Assembly: GCA_027306745.1 (NCBI GenBank)
Contig: DAHUZD010000142.1
Coordinates: 1-5,598 of the forward strand
From: Acidobacteriaceae bacterium
GTDB taxonomy: Bacteria > Acidobacteriota > Terriglobia > Terriglobales > Acidobacteriaceae
Direction of reading: 5' to 3'
DNA length: 5,598 bases
Positions within the stretch are counted from its first letter, which is position 1; every line of letters begins with the position of its first letter. Shown piece after piece: positions 1-5,598 of this stretch. Below the pieces are notes generated by a model. The model did no database searches and was not told the origin of the DNA. It was given only the letters and a program-made list of their open reading frames with translations. The translations under genes and the position numbers were made by a program.

Positions 1-2078
1 GTCAAATGGCGGTTTTGCCGGATTAGCGTCATCATTCGTGTCTCGCCAAACTCACCAAACTCATTTTCCGGTTCAGTTACGCCATCCGTGTAGCCGATGA
101 ACAGATCGCCCGGATGCAGTTGCACGCTGCCTTCGCGGTACTGTACGCGATCGAGCAGGCCGATGACCGAGCCGCCGTGATGCAGCCGCTCCACATGTCC
201 GTCTGCACAGAGAACCAGCGGCGGCAAGTGGCCGCCATTGGCATAACGCAGTGTGTTGGTTGCAGCTTCATAATGCGCCAAAAAGAGCGTGGCGTACTTC
301 TCTGGCTGCGTGCTGTCGTGCAGGTGACGATTCAGCAGCGACAAAATGCGCGCCGGGCTGGCCAGCAAGGGAGCATCGGCTTCCTCAGCGCCGTCTTTGC
401 CTCCGGATCCAGAAGGCTGCAGACGGTAGGCGCGTACAGCCGAGTGCAGCGTGGCCATCAGCAGTGCGGCGGAAATACCTTTGCCACTGATGTCGCCGAT
501 GGCCAGGCCAATGCCGCTATCGCCCTCGGGAAGAAAGTCATAATAATCGCCGCTGACTCCGCGCGCCGGGCGGCAGAAGCCATACAGCTCCAAGTGCGGC
601 AGGCTCAGACTGGCGCTGGGAAAGAGGCTCTCCTGCACCTCTTGCGCGATGGCCAGTTCGTTGTCCATGCGCTCTTTTTCGTGCTGCTCCTGCATCAGCT
701 TTTCCAGCGAAGCGGCCATGCGGTTGAAGCTGCGGCTCAGATCGGCGAGCTGGTCATCCCGTGTGACTTGAATGCGGTAATTGAGACGGCCTGCATCCAC
801 GGCGCGAGTGGCACTATGCAAATCTGCAATGGAGTGCGTCACGGTGCGGCTGAGTCGGCCCGCCATCCACAACGCGAGCAGTTGCAGCACGGCAAACAGA
901 AAGGCCGCCGCCAGCAAAGCCATGCGCAATGCGGTGCCCATTAGCACGGATTGCCGGAAAAGCTGTTGGTACAGCAGGGATGGCCGCGAGGTCACCAGTG
1001 CAATGGCGGTGTATTGTCTGCCGCTCTTCCACCCGGTAATAGTGAGGAAGGTGGGGATGTCGATGGGAATGTCCAGCAGATTTTCCCGTTTGGCCAGCTT
1101 GCCGCCAGAGAGGGTTTTCAGCGAAGACTCTTTGGCATCCAAAACCACTTTGGATTGATCCCACAGAACAGCGTCAGCCCCCAAGCCCAAATCCTTGGTC
1201 GCGTCAGAGTTTTGCGGAACGGCAACGACCAGATTTCCTCCGTTGCTCCGCGTCATGGGCAGCAGGGTGATCTTGCCCAGCCCGCTGGCCAGTTGGCCGA
1301 GCAGTTCCCTGCTCAACGGCAGGCTGGAGATGGTAACAACCGTGTGGCCTGCGGCCATTCTGCGATGGATGGCCCGGAAATAGACCTGCTGATGCAGGAC
1401 AGCCAGGCCCTGGAAGGAACCTTGCGCCCATGCCGGCAAGGCCACATCTGGCAGCTCCATCTCCGCAGGCAAGGAGGAGGGCTGCAACGGCTTGCCATCG
1501 ACAAAAATTCGCACTTGCAAGCCGCTATCGTGCGGTGGCAGATATTGTTTAGGGAACGGCAAATCACTGAACTGCATCTGCGCAGGATCATGGTTGCGGT
1601 ATTCGATGCGGTGGGTCACCTGTGCGGCCAGCGCATGGTTGCATGCGGCGATTTTTTCCAGTTGCGAGCCAATCTCCGCGGTAGCAACAAAGTTGGCGAA
1701 CTGGCCAGAGAGCACGTAGGCGGCAATAGCGGCCAGCGTTCCAAAAAGCACGACCGGCGCCAAGCCGATCAGCAAATAGGTCACCAGCAAACGATTGCGC
1801 AGCTTCCATAACATGCGCCAGCGCATCCAGCGCACCAGCAGGGGTAGCAGACCGAGCAGAGCGGCCAGCAGCGTCAACGTGCCCAAAGAGGCAAAGGCAT
1901 CGCCAATATCGTGCGGCAGCCAGGCAAAGGCGTAAAGCAGCACACTAGCCAGCACCAGCCGCAGCACACTGTTGCCCAGGCGCGTTTTGGGCATGTGACG
2001 GCGCGACCAGAGCAGAAGAATGCGCAGCAATCTCTGAAGCCGGTCTTGTTGCGGACGCGCTGCGAGGGTCTGCTTCAT
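1..2078 (-). CDS. Membrane-anchored HAMP-SpoIIE (RsbU-type PP2C) serine phosphatase, C-terminus cut off by window edge
   Basis: A continuous reading frame of 692 codons runs off the left edge with no stop. The ATG at 2078 follows GGAG (2083-2086, complement), and an in-frame TAG lies upstream. Predicted helices sit at about 38-55, 63-82, 97-123 and 379-404, with Arg-rich cytoplasmic loops (83-96). This leaves an extracytoplasmic stretch of about 250 residues (124-378) that I cannot assign. A HAMP-like linker follows (about 404-457), then a helical lead-in (AQEVQESLFP, 478-487) and the phosphatase domain: GDYYDF (510-515), GDISGKGISAALLMA (528-542), YANGGHLPP (612-620) and YTDGVTE (663-669). 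The Asp residues in these motifs are the expected metal ligands. By family, such enzymes remove phosphate from serine of STAS-type anti-sigma antagonists; the target here is unknown. An acidic, Gly-rich insert (about 556-572) interrupts the domain. The final part, which should carry the last conserved Asp, is missing only because the window ends. Confidence 0.93.
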   Translation of the reverse strand, partial: MKQTLAARPQQDRLQRLLRILLLWSRRHMPKTRLGNSVLRLVLASVLLYAFAWLPHDIGDAFASLGTLTLLAALLGLLPLLVRWMRWRMLWKLRNRLLVTYLLIGLAPVVLFGTLAAIAAYVLSGQFANFVATAEIGSQLEKIAACNHALAAQVTHRIEYRNHDPAQMQFSDLPFPKQYLPPHDSGLQVRIFVDGKPLQPSSLPAEMELPDVALPAWAQGSFQGLAVLHQQVYFRAIHRRMAAGHTVVTISSLPLSRELLGQLASGLGKITLLPMTRSNGGNLVVAVPQNSDATKDLGLGADAVLWDQSKVVLDAKESSLKTLSGGKLAKRENLLDIPIDIPTFLTITGWKSGRQYTAIALVTSRPSLLYQQLFRQSVLMGTALRMALLAAAFLFAVLQLLALWMAGRLSRTVTHSIADLHSATRAVDAGRLNYRIQVTRDDQLADLSRSFNRMAASLEKLMQEQHEKERMDNELAIAQEVQESLFPSASLSLPHLELYGFCRPARGVSGDYYDFLPEGDSGIGLAIGDISGKGISAALLMATLHSAVRAYRLQPSGSGGKDGAEEADAPLLASPARILSLLNRHLHDSTQPEKYATLFLAHYEAATNTLRYANGGHLPPLVLCADGHVERLHHGGSVIGLLDRVQYREGSVQLHPGDLFIGYTDGVTEPENEFGEFGETRMMTLIRQNRHL

Positions 2079-2123
2079 GGCTCTCCGTCCCCCAGTGTAT
2101 CGCTTTGATGCAGGAGCCAGCCC

Positions 2124-3083
2124 CTAAGCGATTTCACCGGCGGTCGATGGATCTGGAGCGGCCCCAGCCGCATTGCCAGCGATGATGGCAGCCGCCACTT
2201 CCGGCTGCACATGGGACAAAACGCGCATGGCCGTGTAATACGCCCCAGAGAGCAGGATTAGGCCCGACAAAAAGGCCCACATCATCAGTCCGACCGAGGT
2301 GGCGAAGGGGCCATAGACCGAGGGCAGATCCAGGTGCGGCAATGCGGCGATATAGAGCAGCTTGGCTCCCTCCCAGATCAAGCCGGTAATTACCGCGCTG
2401 GGCAGCACGGAGACGGCGGAGGTTTTGCGGTTGGGCAGCAACCAATAGATGAGGAAGAAGATGCCGATGCTGGAGGCGCTGGCCAGAATCTGCAGCACGC
2501 TTTGCGTGAGAAAGCGGAAGACGAAGTTATGCGTGTGGCCAAAAAAAATCGCGCCCAGCAGCGTGCGTTGCGCAGCGGAAAAGGCGACGGAAATTAACGC
2601 CAGCAAACCCGCCGCAAAGGCCAGCCCCAACGAGACGATTTGGTTGCGCAGATAGGAGCGATTCTCGTGCACATTCCAGACATGGTTGAGTGCAATCTCC
2701 AACGGAAGAAAGACCCCGGAGGAGGAGATGAGCAGCATAATAAGGGAAAAAACAGCCACTTTGCGCTGCGCATGGGCTAGCAGCATCATGTTGCGGATGA
2801 CAAAGTCCTGCCCTGTAGGCAACAGATTGCGCAGCAAGTCACCGATAACGTGCTCCATGTGCTGGGAGTGGAAGATGTGGTCGGTAACTGCCAGCAACAG
2901 GTCAATAAATGGGAACAAGGACAGAATCGCATTGGCGGCAACGCTGAAGGCGTAGGTATGCACCTCGGTGCGGGTCAGATAGAGCAGCATGGCGCGAAGC
3001 TGCTTCCAGAACGTCTGTGGGAGCTGGGCATGGGCCTGCCCCTGGCTGGACGGTGGATCCGGAAGGATGGAGAGAATCGACAT
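2124..3083 (-). CDS. YihY/BrkB-family inner-membrane protein
   Basis: The 319-residue product has about six predicted membrane helices (roughly 43-67, 108-130, 147-170, 192-216, 224-247 and 261-284). Family landmarks are ALNHVWNVHENR (131-142), VYGPFATSVGLMMW (256-269), and LSGLILLSGAYYTA (272-285) in the last helix. Its length is close to the usual size of this family. Members were once called RNase BN, but that activity belongs to another protein, so no enzymatic role should be assigned; function remains unclear. The ATG at 3083 has AAAGG (3093-3097, complement) nine bases upstream. The tail after residue 290 is Ala-rich and probably disordered. It reads toward the phosphatase gene 45 bases downstream with no visible terminator between them, so co-transcription is likely. 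A functional link to that phosphatase is inference. Confidence 0.92.
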   Translation of the reverse strand: MSILSILPDPPSSQGQAHAQLPQTFWKQLRAMLLYLTRTEVHTYAFSVAANAILSLFPFIDLLLAVTDHIFHSQHMEHVIGDLLRNLLPTGQDFVIRNMMLLAHAQRKVAVFSLIMLLISSSGVFLPLEIALNHVWNVHENRSYLRNQIVSLGLAFAAGLLALISVAFSAAQRTLLGAIFFGHTHNFVFRFLTQSVLQILASASSIGIFFLIYWLLPNRKTSAVSVLPSAVITGLIWEGAKLLYIAALPHLDLPSVYGPFATSVGLMMWAFLSGLILLSGAYYTAMRVLSHVQPEVAAAIIAGNAAGAAPDPSTAGEIA

Positions 3084-3286
3084 GGCCCGCTGCCTTTAGG
3101 ATACCTGCCGGTGGGCCGTTCGGGCCGATTTGCGGCGGCCAGTAAATTTTTCTTGCATTTGTCTGAAATTCCTGTCATAAATGGTCACGAAATTCCACAG
3201 ACTAGTTTGGCGCAGCCACGCAGGTCTGTGTTCGGGCAGGCCATATTTGTACGACTGAGTTATTGCATCCATGGCGGAATTTGCAG

Positions 3287-3307
3287 TACGGGATTCCGTA
3301 GGGATCC
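3287..3307 (+). promoter_or_regulatory. Two overlapping, mutually exclusive RNA hairpins upstream of the cold-shock gene
   Basis: Stem A pairs TACGG (3287-3291) with CCGTA (3296-3300) around a GATT loop. Stem B pairs GGATTCC (3291-3297) with GGGATCC (3301-3307) around a GTA loop, giving seven pairs in RNA including one U-G. They share 3291 and 3296-3300, so only one can form at a time. Stem B ends five bases before the ribosome binding site AAAGGG (3313-3318). The pairing is read directly from the sequence. A regulatory role, for instance temperature-dependent exposure of the ribosome site, is inference; neither stem covers the site itself. Confidence 0.35.
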
Positions 3308-3325
3308 ACAAGAAAGGGTAAGCGC

Positions 3326-3556
3326 GTGCGGGAACAAGGCGTAGTGAAATGGTTTAACGGCGCAAAAGGATACGGATTTATTCAACGCAACTCTGGCGAA
3401 GATGTCTTTGTACACTTCTCGGCGATTCAGCATGACGGCTTTCGCACGCTGAATGAAGGCGAGTCGGTGGAGTTTGAGTGCCAGCAGGGGCCCAAAGGGC
3501 TGAATGCGTTGAACGTGCAGCGGCAGAACAAAGACAGTGCCGTTGCGGCCCAGTAA
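3326..3556 (+). CDS. Cold-shock-domain (CspA-like) nucleic-acid-binding protein
   Basis: This 76-residue, single-domain OB-fold protein should bind single-stranded RNA and DNA, as RNA chaperones and antiterminators of the CspA family do. RNP1 reads KGYGFI (14-19) and RNP2 reads VFVHF (27-31). They follow the typical opening GVVKWFN (5-11), so the aromatic binding surface is intact. The [10 protein letters not shown] segment (55-64) matches the usual final strands. The last 12 residues form a polar tail longer than in minimal 65-70-residue family members. Translation must begin at GTG 3326: an in-frame TAG sits at 3299-3301, no other start codon lies between, and AAAGGG (3313-3318) is seven bases upstream. 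It is divergent from the YihY-family gene and converges on queG with eight bases between stops. Cold induction is plausible but not demonstrable here. Confidence 0.96.
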   Translation: MREQGVVKWFNGAKGYGFIQRNSGEDVFVHFSAIQHDGFRTLNEGESVEFECQQGPKGLNALNVQRQNKDSAVAAQ

Positions 3557-3564
3557 ACTCCGGT

Positions 3565-4680
3565 TCAGACGACAACGGACGGATCGCTGGCAGTGGCGGC
3601 CGTCTTCGTTTCTTCCTTCTGGTTGCGCAGCGCGATGGCAACATTGCGCTGCAAGCCAGCGTGCTTGGTGCGAGCTACGGGAGAGGCGCGAAAGAGCCGC
3701 TTGAAATCCTCTTCAGTCAGAGACGCCAGCCAGTCCAGCGCTGGGTTAACCAACTCTGGCCGCGCGGACAGCTCTGGCCAGTCGGTGACAAGCGCGCGAC
3801 GGTTCCACGGACAAACCTCCTGACAAATATCGCAGCCGAAGACGTTGCGCCCGATGGCGGGCTGCAAGTCCTCTGGAATTTCACCTCTCTTTTCAATTGT
3901 GAGATACGCAATGCAGCGGCTGGCGTCCATGGCGTATGGCTCCAAACACTGCGTTGGGCAGGCATCGATGCAGCGTGTGCAGCTACCGCAGCGGTCAGGC
4001 AGTGGCGTGGACTGGGCGGCCTCGGGCAGCTCCAGCGACGTAAGAATGACCCCCAGAAAAAACCAGGAGCCAAGCTGGGGATGGATCAGGCAGGTATTTT
4101 TCCCTTGCCAGCCCAAGCCAGCATATTTGGCGTAGATGCGCTCCACCAGCGGGCCGGTATCAACAAAACAGCGGGCGGTAAAGGGGCCGAGCGCGGCCTG
4201 CAAATCCTCCGCAAACTGCTCCAAGCGTGTGCGAATCACCGAGTGATAATCCGTCGGCTGCAGTGGTATGGCCGCAATTGCGTGCGGCTCAGTTGGTGTG
4301 TCCGGCTCGTTGGACGCACCGGGAGCCGCGTGGCCGCTCCAGGCATAGCGCGCGATCCAGCCAGAATTTTCTGGCGCGGGATGCACCGAATATGGCTGCG
4401 CGTTGTTGTAACTGACAGAGCAGACCACCACCGAACGCGCCCAGGGAAATGGAATGCGAGCTGAAGAGCGCAGATACTTCCCTGCCTCATCCGTGCGCCG
4501 CAGATAGTCCATGGAACCGGCGTGGCCTGCTGCAACCCAATTCTGAAAATGCGCCAGCTCCGAAAAATCTTCAGCAGAGCCTGGCTCTGGCACGCGCGTG
4601 ACGCCGGCCAGGTGGAAGCCGCGCGCGTGTGCAGCGGATTGCACTGTTTGCTGCAGTGTGTGCGCCGTGTTGCTGCTCAT
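3565..4680 (-). CDS. queG: Epoxyqueuosine reductase QueG
   Basis: QueG reduces epoxyqueuosine to queuosine in the wobble position of GUN-anticodon tRNAs, using cobalamin and two [4Fe-4S] clusters in the cytoplasm. The 371-residue product shows the family segments in order: VDTGPLVER (173-181) with the probable catalytic acid Asp174, YAGLGWQGKNTCLI (186-199), the ferredoxin-type CGSCTRCIDACP (231-242), RCIAYLTIEKRGEIP (255-269), and CDICQEVCPWNR (283-294). All cluster cysteines are present (231, 234, 237, 241, 283, 286, 290, with 256 conserved nearby). The length fits the form without the C-terminal HEAT-like repeats. It is odd that about 28 Pro/Ala-rich residues separate RYAW (111-114) from DYH (144-146), which are nearly adjacent in the homologues I know. 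No Shine-Dalgarno precedes the ATG at 4680, but a perfect -10 box does. No other queuosine gene is in view. Confidence 0.97.
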   Translation of the reverse strand: MSSNTAHTLQQTVQSAAHARGFHLAGVTRVPEPGSAEDFSELAHFQNWVAAGHAGSMDYLRRTDEAGKYLRSSARIPFPWARSVVVCSVSYNNAQPYSVHPAPENSGWIARYAWSGHAAPGASNEPDTPTEPHAIAAIPLQPTDYHSVIRTRLEQFAEDLQAALGPFTARCFVDTGPLVERIYAKYAGLGWQGKNTCLIHPQLGSWFFLGVILTSLELPEAAQSTPLPDRCGSCTRCIDACPTQCLEPYAMDASRCIAYLTIEKRGEIPEDLQPAIGRNVFGCDICQEVCPWNRRALVTDWPELSARPELVNPALDWLASLTEEDFKRLFRASPVARTKHAGLQRNVAIALRNQKEETKTAATASDPSVVV

Positions 4681-4686
4681 TGGCCC

Positions 4687-4692
4687 ATTATA
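4687..4692 (-). promoter_or_regulatory. Perfect -10 box (TATAAT) for a probably leaderless queG message
   Basis: On the minus strand TATAAT ends six bases before the queG ATG, inside the 19-base gap after the cupredoxin stop codon. A start site six to seven bases downstream of the box would fall on or next to the A of the ATG. There is no GGAGG-like sequence before that ATG, which fits leaderless translation. The region 16-18 bases upstream of the box shows no good -35 match. A TG lies one base off the extended -10 position. A chance match in so short a gap is possible but not likely. Confidence 0.5.
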
Positions 4693-4699
4693 GGCAGAG

Positions 4700-5086
4700 C
4701 TAGGGATTGACGACGTGGATCAGCAGGTGCATTTTGTTGTGGCCCATGCCGCAGAAGTGGCCGCAGTCCCCGGTAAAGTCGCCCGTGTCATCGGGCGTGA
4801 CCTGTACATGCTCCGTTGTGCCGGGCAGCATGTCGGCGTGTATGCCAAGGGCACCGATGACGAGGCTATGATGCACGTCATCGGAGATCAAATCCAACTC
4901 CACCGTCTTGCCTTTGACCAAGGTAATCTGCGCAGGATCAAACGCAAAGCGGCGGGCATGGATGGCAATCACTGCCGAAGAAGCCGCCGCTGCCGCGTGG
5001 GAATGCAGCTTGGCGCTGCCCGCGGTTTGCGCAGCCATAGGAAGAGTGCAAAGAAACAATCCGACGGCGAGAGTGCGAAGTATCAT
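4700..5086 (-). CDS. Secreted CuA-type cupredoxin (cytochrome oxidase subunit II-like domain)
   Basis: The 128-residue product has a Sec-type signal (LRTLAVGLFLCTLPMAA, from residue 3), with cleavage somewhere near 18-25, then a His/Ala-rich linker and one cupredoxin domain. The domain matches the copper part of COX subunit II: DVHHS (70-74), GALGIHADMLPG (78-89) and CGHFCGMGHNKM (108-119). Likely CuA ligands are His73, Cys108, Cys112, His116 and Met119. The oxidase Glu between the cysteines, which ligates through its backbone and also helps bind Mg, is His110 here. There are no membrane helices after the signal, so it is a soluble periplasmic electron carrier or copper-handling protein rather than an oxidase subunit. 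I chose ATG 5086 because GGAG (5096-5099) is nine bases upstream and a signal peptide starts there; the frame stays open to 5182 but that extension looks non-coding. No oxidase genes are nearby. Confidence 0.88.
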   Translation of the reverse strand: MILRTLAVGLFLCTLPMAAQTAGSAKLHSHAAAAASSAVIAIHARRFAFDPAQITLVKGKTVELDLISDDVHHSLVIGALGIHADMLPGTTEHVQVTPDDTGDFTGDCGHFCGMGHNKMHLLIHVVNP

Positions 5087-5095
5087 GTAACTATT

Positions 5096-5099
5096 CTCC
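5096..5099 (-). promoter_or_regulatory. Ribosome binding site fixing the cupredoxin start
   Basis: GGAG on the minus strand sits nine bases before ATG 5086. It favours this start over the longer open frame reaching 5182, whose extra 32 residues would place charged and polar sequence before the signal peptide. Confidence 0.7.
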
Positions 5100-5172
5100 A
5101 AGCTGAAGAGCGGGGTGCACGCAGCCCTGGTCTTTGACAAGCCCAGCATGGCAAAAGAACGCTGTGCCCCGG

Positions 5173-5178
5173 TACAAT
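5173..5178 (+). promoter_or_regulatory. -10-like box (TACAAT) just upstream of the cyclophilin start
   Basis: TACAAT ends nine bases before ATG 5188, so transcription would begin about three bases before the start codon, and no Shine-Dalgarno is visible in between. The -35 position has only a weak match (TGGCAA, 5149-5154, 18-base spacer). A perfect TTGACA lies at 5134-5139, but its 33-base distance is too long for it to pair with this box. Confidence 0.35.
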
Positions 5179-5187
5179 GCAATTATC

Positions 5188-5598
5188 ATGCGCTGGAATC
5201 GAAACGTCCTCCATATTTGGATTGAGACTTCTCTGCTTCTCTGCATAGTTTTCGCTGGATATGGTGCCTATGCGCACCAGTCCACCACACAGGCCAGCAC
5301 AGATGCTTCCACCCTGCCTGATGCCCCCGCGAGCAATGCACCGGTGCAATTGCAACCGGAAGGGCCCACGGTGGTCTTCGACACCAGCATGGGCCGGATG
5401 GTTTGCAGCCTCTATTCCAAAGAAGTTCCCCAGGCGACAGCCAACTTCATTGGTCTGGCCACGGGCAGCAAGGACTTCACCGACCCCACCACACACAAGC
5501 CAGTGCACGGCAAGCCGTATTACGACGGCTCAACGTTTCATCGTGTCATCCCCGGCTTTATGGTTCAGGGCGGCGACCCGACGGCCACCGGACGCGGC
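5188..5598 (+). CDS. Secreted cyclophilin-type peptidyl-prolyl cis-trans isomerase, C-terminus cut off by window edge
   Basis: The frame is open for 137 codons to the right edge. Residues 1-29 form a signal peptide: a basic start (MRWNRN), a hydrophobic core (about 14-26) and an AYA cleavage site before His30. A low-complexity Thr/Ala/Pro linker (30-60) follows, then the cyclophilin domain from about 61. The segment FHRVIPGFMVQGGDPT (117-132) is diagnostic; Arg119, Phe124, Met125 and Gln127 correspond to the active-site Arg55, Phe60, Met61 and Gln63 of human cyclophilin A. The product should catalyse proline isomerisation during folding of exported proteins in the periplasm. An extended loop (about 93-110) precedes the YYDGSTFHR segment, as in many bacterial members. 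ATG 5188 is preferred because the signal peptide starts there; a GTG at 5164 is also in frame, below an in-frame TGA at 5104. The remainder of the domain is outside the window. Confidence 0.95.
   Translation, partial: MRWNRNVLHIWIETSLLLCIVFAGYGAYAHQSTTQASTDASTLPDAPASNAPVQLQPEGPTVVFDTSMGRMVCSLYSKEVPQATANFIGLATGSKDFTDPTTHKPVHGKPYYDGSTFHRVIPGFMVQGGDPTATGRG

Noticed and set aside
114..944. 276-codon plus-strand open frame
   Set aside because: It is antisense to the phosphatase gene, whose conserved motifs span the same bases. The translation is Gln/Arg/Ala/His-rich without recognisable domains, as expected from the shadow of a GC-biased gene.
951..1811. 286-codon plus-strand open frame
   Set aside because: It is antisense to the extracytoplasmic and HAMP-proximal part of the phosphatase, with the same shadow composition and no motif.
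2079..2123. Terminator or promoter between the YihY-family gene and the phosphatase gene
   Set aside because: I found no stem with a T-run and no convincing -35/-10 pair in these 45 bases.
1..3083. Recurrent CTGGCCAG octamer in several places
   Set aside because: It mostly reflects common Leu, Ala and Ser or Gln codons in GC-biased genes, with no regular spacing.
3108..3140. Short GC-rich inverted repeats (GGCC and GCCG/CGGC) in the divergent spacer
   Set aside because: The stems are only four pairs with no T-run, well within chance for GC-rich sequence.
3478..4464. 328-codon plus-strand open frame overlapping the cold-shock gene and queG
   Set aside because: It begins inside the cold-shock gene and is antisense to queG, where both iron-sulfur motifs are clear on the other strand.
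5087..5182. N-terminal extension of the cupredoxin
   Set aside because: The frame is open, but the extra residues precede a good signal peptide that has its own ribosome binding site, so they are unlikely to be translated.

Overview
The window looks like an ordinary chromosomal segment from a moderately GC-rich bacterium with GC-biased third codon positions. The exported cyclophilin and the exported CuA-type copper protein suggest a Gram-negative, respiring organism. My best guess is Acidobacteriota (Terriglobia). That rests on gene style and combination only, because the window holds no rRNA or other phylogenetic marker. I see no mobile element, CRISPR array, tRNA or rRNA gene.

Layout. Positions 1-2078 (minus strand) hold a large membrane-anchored SpoIIE/RsbU-type serine phosphatase with a HAMP domain; its C-terminus lies beyond the left edge. 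It is 45 bases downstream of a YihY/BrkB-family six-helix membrane protein (2124-3083, minus), and the two probably share a transcript. A 242-base, AT-richer divergent spacer (3084-3325) separates this pair from a GTG-started cold-shock-domain protein (3326-3556, plus). The cold-shock gene converges, with only 8 bases between stop codons, on queG, the epoxyqueuosine reductase of tRNA queuosine synthesis (3565-4680, minus). Nineteen bases upstream of queG ends a small secreted CuA-type cupredoxin (4700-5086, minus). A 101-base divergent spacer separates that gene from a secreted cyclophilin-type peptidyl-prolyl isomerase (from 5188, plus), which runs off the right edge.

Functional picture. The genes do not form one pathway. 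They are a signalling and membrane pair, an RNA-binding cold-shock protein, a tRNA-modification enzyme, a periplasmic copper protein and a periplasmic folding catalyst. I do not see a new defence or mobile system here. The points most worth a second look are local. queG and the cyclophilin gene each carry a strong -10-like box almost touching the start codon and no Shine-Dalgarno, which suggests leaderless or near-leaderless messages. Two mutually exclusive hairpins lie just upstream of the cold-shock ribosome binding site. QueG has a roughly 28-residue insertion, and the CuA protein has His where cytochrome oxidase has Glu.
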